Below are positions 1 to 7,512 of a stretch of DNA of 10,873 bases, one piece after another. Where the stretch lies: the NCBI GenBank assembly GCA_946222055.1, contig CAMIEW010000009.1, positions 1-10,873 on the forward strand. Reading direction: 5' to 3'. Source of the DNA: an uncultured Porphyromonas sp. GTDB lineage: Bacteria; Bacteroidota; Bacteroidia; Bacteroidales; Porphyromonadaceae. Every line of letters begins with the position of its first letter. Position 1 is the first letter of the stretch. Position numbers and translations under genes: made by a program. A model generated the notes under the pieces. The model searched no databases, was not told the origin of the DNA, and worked only from the letters and a program-made list of their open reading frames with translations.

Positions 1-1470
1 ATGGATATGAACGGATTGTATCGATCTATTTTGCTCCTCTGCATGGCGCTGATGGCCGGAGCGACACTATCGTATGGTCAGAAGGTCGGAGGATCGGGCG
101 TCCGCTGCGATGTGGGACTGCTCTACCAGATCAGCTACCAGGAGAGCTGGGGGGACTCGCACGCCGTGGTCGTGGAGGTGATACCCGGCAGCCCCGCTGC
201 CAGAGCCGGCATCCGTCCCGGGGATGTGATCCTCGAGATCGAGGGTCGCGACACGCAGAAGCTCTCTGAGGAGACCATCACGGCGATGATCCTTGATCCC
301 ACTCATAATCAGGTCAGTCTGAAGATGCGCCGCCCCGGCACCCCATCGTGGGATCTGACGCTGCAGAAGGAATGCCTCCCCTCAGGGATCCTGACAGAGG
401 AGCTGCTGGCACAGGCATTTAATATGTACAGCCTGGAGGATGTCACCACGAGACGCTTTACGATGCCACTCATATATACCCTCCCGACAATGCGCGACTT
501 CATCAAGTACAATACATTCTCCTTCGCCGATCAGGAGTCGCGGATGAAGCCGGGAGCTCGGGCGGTGGCCAAAGAGCTGACAGATAAGGGACTCAAGGAG
601 CTAACCACCGGCGGACAGCTGACGATCGTCTACAAGACCGCCCTCGAGAGCAATCCGGACTACAGGACAGGGAGTGAGGCCAATCTGGATCCGGGCTTCA
701 GGAACTACCTGGTAACTAATAAGAGTGGTCGCTACGAGGTGGATCACTACCCCTTCCTCAGTATAAATACGCCAAAGTTCTCCGGGAAGTACCGGATGAC
801 TGTGGATATCGAGTTTATCGACTCAGAGGACAATACTAAGGTGTGGAGCGTGACTGCACGAGAGCTGCTCAATAGAGAGTACGATGCTGATCGGTATGTG
901 GTCAACTTCGCCTACCTCATGCTGGCCAATTACCCCTTTGTCCGCTATGTGATGAATCCCACCTTTGTCCTCCATCGTGATCAACACCTCGAGACAGGTG
1001 TGGGGTACAATATGGATGACCTGCAGCTGATCAGCTACGTCGCTCCCGGAAGTCCCGCTGCGAAGGCGGGTCTGAGAGTAGGCGACCGGATCAAGTCGAT
1101 CAATGGTCGACCACTGGAGAGCTCGGTGGATAAGATGAGCACGGTCTATAAGACCTTCCTCCGTAAGACCTGGAAGTACCGCGCTAAGTCGACTGTCTAT
1201 CCGGACGACAATGGATTCCGCCAGTGTATGTACTGGGATCCACAGTTCTACAGCGAGGTGGCCGGTGAGCTGGACAAGTCCACCTACCTGGGGGCATTTA
1301 GCTACCTCTTTGCCCACAATCCCTACATCGTCACACCGGAGGAGAGAGCCGCAGCGTCCGGAGACCAAGGGGCTACGAAGGTGATCTTCGAGGTGATCCG
1401 AGACGGAGCCCCCCAGGCGATCATGGTTCAGCCAAGACTGGTCAATAGGGACTACGTAGAGCTGAAGTAA
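1..1470 (+). CDS. Secreted protein with two PDZ domains flanking a DUF4136-like core
   Basis: The 489-residue product starts with an apparent Sec signal peptide (hydrophobic residues 9-24, likely cleaved near SYG-Q27). There is no convincing lipobox around C14, so a soluble periplasmic or exported protein is expected. PDZ domain 1 spans about 38-125, with the signature PGSPAARAGIRPGDVI at 62-77. PDZ domain 2 begins near 332 with PGSPAAKAGLRVGDRI (349-364). Its expected last strands (KVIFEVIRDG, 460-469) come only after about 80 inserted residues. The core at about 165-315 resembles DUF4136: a YNTFSFAD start, then KELTDKGLKEL, then KVWSVTARELL and a closing helix ending LANYPF. No protease catalytic motif is visible, so it is more likely a binding or scaffold protein than an HtrA or Ctp protease. 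The GH125 gene follows after 3 nt. The ATG is the first base of the window; ATG at base 7 is an alternative, and a start further upstream cannot be excluded. The PDZ calls are firm; the DUF4136 match is from memory of the family pattern. Confidence 0.8.
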   Translation: MDMNGLYRSILLLCMALMAGATLSYGQKVGGSGVRCDVGLLYQISYQESWGDSHAVVVEVIPGSPAARAGIRPGDVILEIEGRDTQKLSEETITAMILDPTHNQVSLKMRRPGTPSWDLTLQKECLPSGILTEELLAQAFNMYSLEDVTTRRFTMPLIYTLPTMRDFIKYNTFSFADQESRMKPGARAVAKELTDKGLKELTTGGQLTIVYKTALESNPDYRTGSEANLDPGFRNYLVTNKSGRYEVDHYPFLSINTPKFSGKYRMTVDIEFIDSEDNTKVWSVTARELLNREYDADRYVVNFAYLMLANYPFVRYVMNPTFVLHRDQHLETGVGYNMDDLQLISYVAPGSPAAKAGLRVGDRIKSINGRPLESSVDKMSTVYKTFLRKTWKYRAKSTVYPDDNGFRQCMYWDPQFYSEVAGELDKSTYLGAFSYLFAHNPYIVTPEERAAASGDQGATKVIFEVIRDGAPQAIMVQPRLVNRDYVELK

Positions 1471-1473
1471 TCT

Positions 1474-2934
1474 ATGAAGAAAAGCCTTATCATCCCGGCA
1501 TTAGTGCTACTCGGCTCCGCAGCCCAGGCGGTTGCACAGGAAACCGTCTACGACTACAAGCCAATCGCCGTGACCACCCAGCAGGATGCTACACGGTACG
1601 TCTGCAAGCGTCCGCCCGTGGAGGAGCGACTCTTCCGCTCGGACGCTGTGGAGCGAGTGATCAGGGAGACACAGGCCCGGCTGACGAATCCTAAGCTGCG
1701 GTGGATGATGGGGAATTGCTTCCCCAATACACTCGATACGACGGTTCACTTCCGTCACGATGAGGAGGGAGAGCCGGACACCTTTGTCTACACCGGTGAT
1801 ATTGCTGCGATGTGGCTGCGAGACTCTGCTGCTCAGGTCTACCCGTACGTGGCTCTGGCAAGCGAGGATCCTCAGCTCGCTGAGATGCTTCGTGGAGTGA
1901 TCCGACGGCAGATGAAGCTCATCTGCCTGGATCCCTATGCCAATGCCTTCCTCGACGGAGATCTGGAGACCTACTGGGCTACCGATATGACGGAGATGCG
2001 CCCCGGAGTGCATGAACGGAAGTGGGAGATCGACTCTCTCTGCTATCCGATCCGTCTGGCCTATGCCTACTGGTCGGCGACAGGGGACAGCTCGATCCTG
2101 GATGAGCACTTCCATCAGGCGATGCGACTGGTACTGCAGACCTTCCGTGAGCAGCAGCGTAAGGGCGACCGGGGACCTTACTCCTTTATGCGGGAGACGG
2201 AGCGTAGCACAGACTCTAAGTCATGCGACGGCTGGGGCGAACCGGTCAATCCTGTCGGGCTGATCGTCTCCTCCTTCCGTCCCTCGGACGATGCGACGCA
2301 CTACCAATTCCTCATCCCCTCTAATTTCTTTGCCGTCACCTCCTGCCGTAAGGCAGCCTCGCTTCTCCGCACCGGCTATGGAGATGAGGATCTTGCCACT
2401 GAGCTGGAGGAGCTGGCAGACGAGGTGGAGGGAGCGCTGAGGAAGTATGCGGTGGTCTCTCACCCCACCTTCGGCAAGGTGTACGCCTATGAGGTGGACG
2501 GGTATGGGAACTGCAGCTTCATGGATGACGCCAATGTCCCGAGCCTCCTGGCTATGGGCTACCTTGGGGATGTTGATCCGGAGGATCCGATCTACCGGAA
2601 TACCCGACGCATGGTCTGGAGCGAGAGCAATCCCTACTTCTTCCACGGCACAGCGGGGGAGGGTATCGGAGGACCTCATGTGGGGTACGACATGGTGTGG
2701 CCGATGAGCATTATGATGCGCGCCTTCACCTCCACCGATAACGACGAGATCCGCGCCTGCATGGAGCAGCTTCTCTCGACCGATGCCGACACGGGACTAA
2801 TGCATGAGTCCTTCCATAAGGACGACCCGACAAAGTATACTCGCAGCTGGTTTGCCTGGCAAAACACTCTCTTCGGAGAGCTGGTGCTGACCCTCATCGA
2901 GCGGGGGAAGCTCGACCTACTCAATAGTCTCTGA
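1474..2934 (+). CDS. Secreted exo-alpha-1,6-mannosidase, glycoside hydrolase family 125 (DUF1237)
   Basis: GH125 enzymes remove terminal alpha-1,6-linked mannose from the non-reducing ends of N-glycans or mannan. The 486-residue product has a signal peptide (MKKSLIIPALVLLGSAAQAVAQ, cut near AQA or AVA-Q) and so should act in the periplasm or outside the cell. Family blocks appear in order: TGDIAAMWLRDSAAQVYPY (107-125), SSFRPSDDA (266-274), IPSNFFAV (281-288), FMDDANVPSLLAMGYLG (349-365), GIGGPHVGYDMVWPMSI (397-413) and GLMHESFHKDDPTKYTRSWF (441-460). From memory, the acid and base in the Clostridium perfringens enzyme are Asp220 and Glu393. D272 and E445 here keep the same 173-residue spacing and sit in the expected motifs. 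The length is normal for a secreted member. The gene lies 3 nt after the PDZ gene, and its TGA shares one base with the next ATG (TGATG). No SusC/SusD genes or other glycosidases are in the window. The family call is secure; the substrate source (host glycoprotein or yeast mannan) is inference. Confidence 0.93.
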   Translation: MKKSLIIPALVLLGSAAQAVAQETVYDYKPIAVTTQQDATRYVCKRPPVEERLFRSDAVERVIRETQARLTNPKLRWMMGNCFPNTLDTTVHFRHDEEGEPDTFVYTGDIAAMWLRDSAAQVYPYVALASEDPQLAEMLRGVIRRQMKLICLDPYANAFLDGDLETYWATDMTEMRPGVHERKWEIDSLCYPIRLAYAYWSATGDSSILDEHFHQAMRLVLQTFREQQRKGDRGPYSFMRETERSTDSKSCDGWGEPVNPVGLIVSSFRPSDDATHYQFLIPSNFFAVTSCRKAASLLRTGYGDEDLATELEELADEVEGALRKYAVVSHPTFGKVYAYEVDGYGNCSFMDDANVPSLLAMGYLGDVDPEDPIYRNTRRMVWSESNPYFFHGTAGEGIGGPHVGYDMVWPMSIMMRAFTSTDNDEIRACMEQLLSTDADTGLMHESFHKDDPTKYTRSWFAWQNTLFGELVLTLIERGKLDLLNSL

Positions 2935-3569
2935 TGCGTCGACTTACTATACTCAGCCTGCTGGGACTACTGCTCCAGATAGGTGTGGTCTCCGGGACTC
3001 GGGCTCAGTCCGTGGGCGAGCTCTTTGTGAGCATGCCGGTCAGTCTGATCCCGATCCTGCCGGACAGTACGCTCCGGGCGGACCTACTCAAGAGCCCAGG
3101 GGAGACCTTGACCAACCCCTTTGGGGGAGAGGTAAAGGTACTCAGCGAGACGGAGGGGACCCTTCGCCTTGCCCTTGACTCCTCCACAGAGCTAGAGCTG
3201 GGGCTGCTCTCCTATAAGAAGCGCAACTATATCTGTCTCATCGCCACCAGCACCATAGTTCCGGCGCAGTCGGTGGTGGCATTTTACGACTCAGAGTGGC
3301 ACCGTATGCAGGAGCCGCTGCTAGAGGTGCCGGATGCAGAGCTCTTCCTGACTGACAGAGAGAGTAATGGAGTCAAGAGCGCTCTTGCAGAGCAGGGACA
3401 CCTCCACTGGGTAGCCTCTTTCGATAAGGACAATCCGGAGCTCCTTACTCTGAGGATCACAAGCTACGATGACCAGACCGCACACTCTCTTCACCCGGAG
3501 ATCAGAGAGAAGCTCCACCCGGTACAGATGCGATGGAGGAGGGGGCGCTACGTTTTATACAATAACTAA
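2934..3569 (+). CDS. DUF3256-like secreted protein of unknown function
   Basis: The 211-residue product has an N-terminal signal peptide (hydrophobic residues 4-20, likely cleavage after TRA-24), so it should be periplasmic or outer-membrane associated. The mature part starts with GELFVSMPVSLIPILPDSTLRADLL. It continues with a segment rich in beta strands (GEVKVLSETEGTLRLALDSS), an ICLIATS strand and an FYDSEWHRM motif. This order (MP-x-S near the N-terminus, then a hydrophobic L-rich stretch, then FY-x-S-x-W) matches what I recall of DUF3256, a Bacteroidales family without known function. No catalytic motif or transmembrane segment is visible after the signal peptide. Its ATG overlaps the GH125 stop by one base, implying translational coupling, and the coiled-coil gene follows after 8 nt. 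The family assignment is from pattern memory; no function is proposed. Confidence 0.8.
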   Translation: MRRLTILSLLGLLLQIGVVSGTRAQSVGELFVSMPVSLIPILPDSTLRADLLKSPGETLTNPFGGEVKVLSETEGTLRLALDSSTELELGLLSYKKRNYICLIATSTIVPAQSVVAFYDSEWHRMQEPLLEVPDAELFLTDRESNGVKSALAEQGHLHWVASFDKDNPELLTLRITSYDDQTAHSLHPEIREKLHPVQMRWRRGRYVLYNN

Positions 3570-3577
3570 GATAAAAA

Positions 3578-4492
3578 ATGGATCAAGAGAAGATAGCGGA
3601 GGAGGACAAGCAGCGCAAGCGTAAGGCGCTCCTCATCGTCGGGATCAGTCTGCTGGTGCTCCTGGTGGTCGGTGGAGGGTACTACCTCGTGCGTCAGCAG
3701 CGGACGATCAATGACATGCGGGAGCTCTCGGCACTCGACAAGCAGATGCTGCAGGACCAGTTTGATGAGCTGAATATGCAGTACGAGGAGTTTAGCTTCG
3801 AGATCAGCAACGACTCCATCGCTAAGCGGCTAGAGCAGGAGCAAGCCAAGGTGCAACGACTGATGGAGGAGCTGAAGCAGGTCAAGAGTACTGACGCTGC
3901 CGAGATCAGCCGTCTCCGTCGCGAGCTCGACACCCTCCGTAAGATCCTCAAGAGCTACGTCATCCAGATCGACTCGCTCAATAGGGCAAATCAAGCCCTC
4001 CGCACTGAGAACAAAGCTCAGCGCGAGGAGATCAGTCGCGTTACCTCTCAGCGCAGACAGCTGCAGGAGGAGAAGTCGGATCTGTCAGAGAAAGTACAGC
4101 TGGCCGCTAAGCTCTCCGTCAGCAACTTCCGCGTCATCGGACTCAATAACAGAGGAAGAGACACGAAGCGGATCAAGAGCATGAAGCAGCTGCAGATCAA
4201 TTTCCAGGTCGACCGCAACGTCACCGCCGAGCCGGGTATGAAGATGATCTACTTACGCCTCAGCATGCCCGACGGGACACTGATGCAGCAGGCGGGACAG
4301 AGCGGGGCGATGCCCTTCGAGAGCGGTCAGGTGCCCTACTCCGTCTCTCGTCAGATCGAGTACAATGGGGAGCCGACGCAGGTTTCACTTTACTGGGACG
4401 TACAGGAGTATCTTCCCGAGGGAGTATACACTGCTGAGGTTTTCTCCGATGGATATAAGATCGGAAGGTTTAACTTCACCTTAGGAGACTGA
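3578..4492 (+). CDS. Single-pass membrane protein with long periplasmic coiled coil and C-terminal beta domain
   Basis: The 304-residue product has a short, highly charged cytoplasmic N-terminus (MDQEKIAEEDKQRKRK) and one transmembrane helix at about 17-38 (ALLIVGISLLVLLVVGGGYYLV). About 135 residues of heptad-like coiled coil follow (45-178, rich in E, K, Q, R and L, without prolines). A compact C-terminal domain occupies about 179-304. It starts LSVSNFRVIGLNNRG and continues KQLQINFQVDRNVTAEPG and YLRLSMPDG, with a final strand GRFNFTLGD; the predicted fold is mostly beta. Positive-inside residues before the helix suggest N-in, C-out topology. I recall similar unnamed proteins in Bacteroidales with the same TM, coiled coil and beta order, but know of no function. 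An envelope-spanning or scaffold role is inference. The gene is 8 nt after the DUF3256-like gene and 10 nt before aroQ, on an AT-rich leader (gataaaaa) with no Shine-Dalgarno sequence. Confidence 0.85.
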   Translation: MDQEKIAEEDKQRKRKALLIVGISLLVLLVVGGGYYLVRQQRTINDMRELSALDKQMLQDQFDELNMQYEEFSFEISNDSIAKRLEQEQAKVQRLMEELKQVKSTDAAEISRLRRELDTLRKILKSYVIQIDSLNRANQALRTENKAQREEISRVTSQRRQLQEEKSDLSEKVQLAAKLSVSNFRVIGLNNRGRDTKRIKSMKQLQINFQVDRNVTAEPGMKMIYLRLSMPDGTLMQQAGQSGAMPFESGQVPYSVSRQIEYNGEPTQVSLYWDVQEYLPEGVYTAEVFSDGYKIGRFNFTLGD

Positions 4493-4502
4493 TCGATCAC
4501 CC

Positions 4503-4934
4503 ATGCGTACCGTACACATTATCAATGGTCCCAATCTCAATTTGCTCGGTGCCCGTGAGCCTGAGATCTACGGAGCGACAGCATTTGAGGACTACTTGGA
4601 TCGGCTGAGGGAGCTCTTTCCCTCACTGGATATCGTCTACTTCCAGTCCAATCACGAGGGAGACCTGATCGACTACCTCCAGCAGGACGAGGTACGGCAT
4701 GCTTACGGTGTGGTGATCAACGGGGGCGCCTTCTCCCACTACTCCTATGCCATCGCCGATGCTCTGAGGATGGTGGAGGCACCGCTCATCGAGGTACACA
4801 TCTCCAATACGTACGCCAGGGAGGACTTCCGACAGAGGGACGTCCTCGCCCCCGTCTGCGAGGGCGTGATCATCGGTATGGGACTGGACGGCTACCGACT
4901 GGCCCTCGCCAATCTCAGCTCCAGACGTGTATGA
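4503..4934 (+). CDS. aroQ: 3-dehydroquinate dehydratase, type II
   Basis: This enzyme converts 3-dehydroquinate to 3-dehydroshikimate, the third step of the shikimate pathway to chorismate and aromatic amino acids, in the cytoplasm. At 143 residues it has the normal type II length. The family blocks are complete: INGPNLNLLGAREPEIYG (7-24), with lid Arg18 and catalytic Tyr23; FQSNHEGDLIDYL (47-59); VVINGGAFSHYSYAIADAL (70-88), with the substrate-contacting Asn73 and His79; and IEVHISNTYAREDFR (96-110), with general acid His99 and Arg106. The product ends IIGMGLDGYRLAL, also typical. The only mild departure is NGGAFSHYS where NAGAYTHTS is more usual. It follows the coiled-coil gene by 10 nt and precedes pyk by 39 nt. 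No clear promoter or terminator is visible in that 39-nt gap, so aroQ and pyk are probably co-transcribed. Confidence 0.97.
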   Translation: MRTVHIINGPNLNLLGAREPEIYGATAFEDYLDRLRELFPSLDIVYFQSNHEGDLIDYLQQDEVRHAYGVVINGGAFSHYSYAIADALRMVEAPLIEVHISNTYAREDFRQRDVLAPVCEGVIIGMGLDGYRLALANLSSRRV

Positions 4935-4973
4935 CAGACAATTATAGACTCACATCAATAATAGAAAAGTATT

Positions 4974-6449
4974 GTGGTTAAGGACTATCTAAAATCTACT
5001 AAGATCGTGGCTACGGTCTCGGACCTCCATTGCGATCAGGAGTTTCTCAAGCAGATCTTCGACGCCGGGGTCAATGTCGTCAGGATGAACTCTGCACACA
5101 TGACCCATGAGGGCTTTGAGCGGGTGATCCATAACGTTCGCGCCGTCAGCGACAGCGTGGCCATCATGATGGACACGAAGGGACCTGAGGTGCGTACGAC
5201 GGCAACCGCCGATGGCAAACCGATCGAGCTGACTACGGATCAGCTGATACGCATTGAGGCAGATCCCGCAGCACCCTGTACGGATGAGGTGATCAACGTC
5301 AATTATCCCGGCTTTGTACACGACGTACCCGAGGGCGCTGCCGTACTCTTCGACGACGGACTGCTCGGTCTCCGGGTGATCCGAAAGGATGAGACCACAC
5401 TCTACTGTACGGTGCTCAACGACGGGACAATAGGCTCACATAAGAGCGTCAACGTCCCCAACGTCAGCATCGACCTCCCCGCCGTCACCGAGCGGGACCG
5501 GGACTCGATCCTCTTCTCCATGGATCACGATGTGGACTTCATCGCCCACTCCTTTGTCCGCTCCCGCAAGGATGTAGATGAGATACAGAAGATCCTCGAC
5601 AGCGGCAAGAGTGACATCAAGATCATCTCCAAGATCGAGAATCAAGAGGGCGTCGATAATATCGACGAGATCATCCAAGCCTCCTACGGCATCATGATCG
5701 CACGCGGCGATCTCGGCATCGAGGTGGATCTGGAGAATATCCCCACGATCCAGCGGACGATCATACACATGTGTATCGATCAGAATAAGCCGGTCATCGT
5801 CGCCACGCAGATGCTCCACACGATGATCCAGAACCCCCGCCCCACCCGCGCCGAGGTGAGTGACGTCTCCAGCGCCATCATGATGAATACCGATGCGGTC
5901 ATGCTCAGCGGTGAGACGGCCAATGGGAAGTATCCCGTGGAGGCGGTCAAGACGATGACGAAGATCATCCGCGCCGCCGAGCAGCTCCCACCGACTCACT
6001 GCTTTTCCGAGCTCACCTGCACCGTCGACCAGGATCCCGACCTGACCCGCTATCTCTCCAAGTGCGCCGTGGAGTCGCTCGCTCTCTTCCCCGAGGTGAG
6101 TGCCATCATCAGCGACGCCTACTCCGGCAGGACTGCACGCACCCTCTCCTCCTATCGTGGTGACCGGCCCATCCTGGCCCTCTGCTCACACAAGGCGGTA
6201 GCCCGACAGCTCTCACTCTCCTACGGCGTCGACGCCATCTATCTGGAGAAGGACAAGGAGCATGGCGAGGACAATCGTCACTATCTCTTGAGAGGAATCA
6301 AGTATCTCCTCGACAAGAAGATGATCACCACCGATGACACGATCGTCTACTGCGGTGGTATGCTCAGTCCTCATATCGGCACAAACACCCTGGAGATGTA
6401 CCGGATGAAAGACTTCACGGACTTCCATGCCGATAGCTTCAGTAAGTGA
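4974..6449 (+). CDS. pyk: Pyruvate kinase, GTG start
   Basis: The 491-residue enzyme transfers phosphate from phosphoenolpyruvate to ADP, giving pyruvate and ATP. Family landmarks include DTKGPEVRT (67-75), IISKIENQEGVDNIDEI (217-233) with catalytic Lys220 and metal ligand Glu222, and MIARGDLGIEVDL (241-253). Further landmarks are PVIVATQMLHTMIQNPRPTR (273-292), SDVSSAI and DAVMLSGETANGKYP (307-321). The C-terminal domain follows (SGRTARTLSSYRGDRPILAL). At the usual RxNFSH motif this protein reads RMNSAH (37-42), putting Ala41 where the K+-binding Ser normally sits. Glu72, typical of K+-dependent enzymes, is kept. I recall Bacteroides enzymes with a similar RMN-x-AH sequence, so this looks like a lineage variant rather than damage. 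The start is GTG: an in-frame TAG lies 12 bases upstream (4962-4964) and no ATG occurs before the conserved KSTKIVATVSD. The 3' end overlaps the next gene by 23 nt. Confidence 0.97.
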   Translation: MVKDYLKSTKIVATVSDLHCDQEFLKQIFDAGVNVVRMNSAHMTHEGFERVIHNVRAVSDSVAIMMDTKGPEVRTTATADGKPIELTTDQLIRIEADPAAPCTDEVINVNYPGFVHDVPEGAAVLFDDGLLGLRVIRKDETTLYCTVLNDGTIGSHKSVNVPNVSIDLPAVTERDRDSILFSMDHDVDFIAHSFVRSRKDVDEIQKILDSGKSDIKIISKIENQEGVDNIDEIIQASYGIMIARGDLGIEVDLENIPTIQRTIIHMCIDQNKPVIVATQMLHTMIQNPRPTRAEVSDVSSAIMMNTDAVMLSGETANGKYPVEAVKTMTKIIRAAEQLPPTHCFSELTCTVDQDPDLTRYLSKCAVESLALFPEVSAIISDAYSGRTARTLSSYRGDRPILALCSHKAVARQLSLSYGVDAIYLEKDKEHGEDNRHYLLRGIKYLLDKKMITTDDTIVYCGGMLSPHIGTNTLEMYRMKDFTDFHADSFSK

Positions 6450-7098
6450 GCACCTCAGGGAGCTGGCGATCACCGAGTATGCCGAGCGACATACCGACCG
6501 TGAGCCGGAGATCCTGACCCGCCTCACCCGCGAGGCAGACGAGCGACTGATGTACCCGCGGATGAATTGCGGGCACCTGCAGGGTCGACTGCTGAGGATG
6601 CTGGTCCGGATCACCGGCGCACGGGAGGTACTCGAGCTGGGCACCTATGCCGCCTACTCCACCCACTGCCTTGCAGAGGGACTGCCGGAGGGAGGGCACC
6701 TCACCACCATTGATGTCAATGACGAGATGGAGTCGGTGATCCGCGACAGTCTCAGTGAGGCAGGTATCCATGAGAAGGTGACCAGTCTCATCGGCGACGC
6801 CAAGGAGCTGCTCCCCACCCTGGACCTCTCCTCTTACGACCTGATATATCTCGATGCGGATAAGAAGGGCTATCCCGACTACTACCACCTCATCGTCCCC
6901 GCGATGAGACCGGGTGCACTGCTCATCGCAGACAACACCCTCTGGGGCGGCAAGGTGGCGCAGAGCGACAGCCACGATCCTCAGACCATGGCGCTCCGCT
7001 CCTTCAATGACTTAGTCGCTGAGGACCCCACCGTCGAGAAGGTGCTGATCCCACTCCGAGACGGCCTTACACTTATATATAAGAAAGACAAGATATGA
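6427..7098 (+). CDS. Class I SAM-dependent O-methyltransferase (COMT/CCoAOMT-like, Methyltransf_3)
   Basis: The 223-residue protein carries a complete class I methyltransferase core of the metal-dependent catechol/caffeoyl-CoA O-methyltransferase type. SAM motif I is EVLELGTYAAYSTHCLAEGL (67-86). It is followed by the acidic strand-2 end HLTTIDVND (91-99), GDAKELLP (123-130), YDLIYLDADKKGYPDYY (137-153) and LLIADNTLWGGKV (165-177). Asp143 and the Asp169-Asn170 pair are the expected divalent-metal ligands. The N-terminus matches the Bacteroidales form, with RMNCGHLQGRLLRMLV (45-60) before motif I. The natural substrate is unknown; in this family it is usually a catechol-like diol. The start lies inside the end of pyk (23-nt overlap). 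No later in-frame start precedes the conserved N-terminal block, so the overlap is probably real. Its TGA overlaps the rbfA ATG (ATGA), consistent with coupled translation. Confidence 0.92.
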   Translation: MPIASVSEHLRELAITEYAERHTDREPEILTRLTREADERLMYPRMNCGHLQGRLLRMLVRITGAREVLELGTYAAYSTHCLAEGLPEGGHLTTIDVNDEMESVIRDSLSEAGIHEKVTSLIGDAKELLPTLDLSSYDLIYLDADKKGYPDYYHLIVPAMRPGALLIADNTLWGGKVAQSDSHDPQTMALRSFNDLVAEDPTVEKVLIPLRDGLTLIYKKDKI

Positions 7099-7496
7099 AT
7101 CCCATACGCACCGCGCGAACCGCACGCATGATCCAGAAGGAGCTAAGTGAGCTCCTCCTCGCCGACACGAGACTGACTCGCGGCGTGATCATCAGTGTCA
7201 CTGAGGTTAGACTGGCACCGGACCTCAGCTCTGCTCGCTGCTACCTGAGCATCTTCCCCGACGCCAAGGGACCAGAGATCCTCAAGACCCTCCAGTCCAA
7301 TACCTCCACCATCCGCTACGACCTCGGCAACAGCCTCGCCAGTCGCATGCGGGTGATCCCGGAGCTCTACTTCTACCTCGATCGGTCGGAGGAGTACGCC
7401 CGAAAGATCGACGAACTGCTGGACTCCAATCCCACACACGACTACACGAGAGACGAGGAGGCGGAGGGATGGATCTCCAGCCTCTACGAGGAGTAA
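7095..7496 (+). CDS. rbfA: 30S ribosome-binding factor A
   Basis: RbfA is a small KH-fold protein that binds the 30S subunit during late 16S rRNA maturation. The 133-residue product has the usual layout: an N-terminal helix with IRTARTARMIQKELSELL (4-21), the strand pair VIISVTEVRLAPDLSSARCYLSIF (31-54, containing the family core SVTEVRLAPD), and the closing RMRVIPELYFYLDRSEEYA (84-102), with RVIPEL-x-F as the strongest RbfA mark. An acidic tail follows (TRDEEAEGW). Its ATG overlaps the methyltransferase stop (ATGA), and the permease gene follows after 16 nt. It is placed in the same transcription unit as aroQ and pyk, an order I recall as common in Bacteroidales. Confidence 0.95.
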   Translation: MNPIRTARTARMIQKELSELLLADTRLTRGVIISVTEVRLAPDLSSARCYLSIFPDAKGPEILKTLQSNTSTIRYDLGNSLASRMRVIPELYFYLDRSEEYARKIDELLDSNPTHDYTRDEEAEGWISSLYEE

Positions 7497-7512
7497 GTAG
7501 GAGAGGACAACT

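Noticed and set aside
1..60. Lipoprotein signal in the PDZ protein (Cys14)
   Set aside because: The residues before C14 are LLL, which does not fit a lipobox. The hydrophobic core continues beyond it to a normal cleavage site near residue 26.
4935..4973. Separate promoter between aroQ and pyk
   Set aside because: The 39-base gap is AT-rich but contains no TAnnTTTG element, so co-transcription is the simpler reading.
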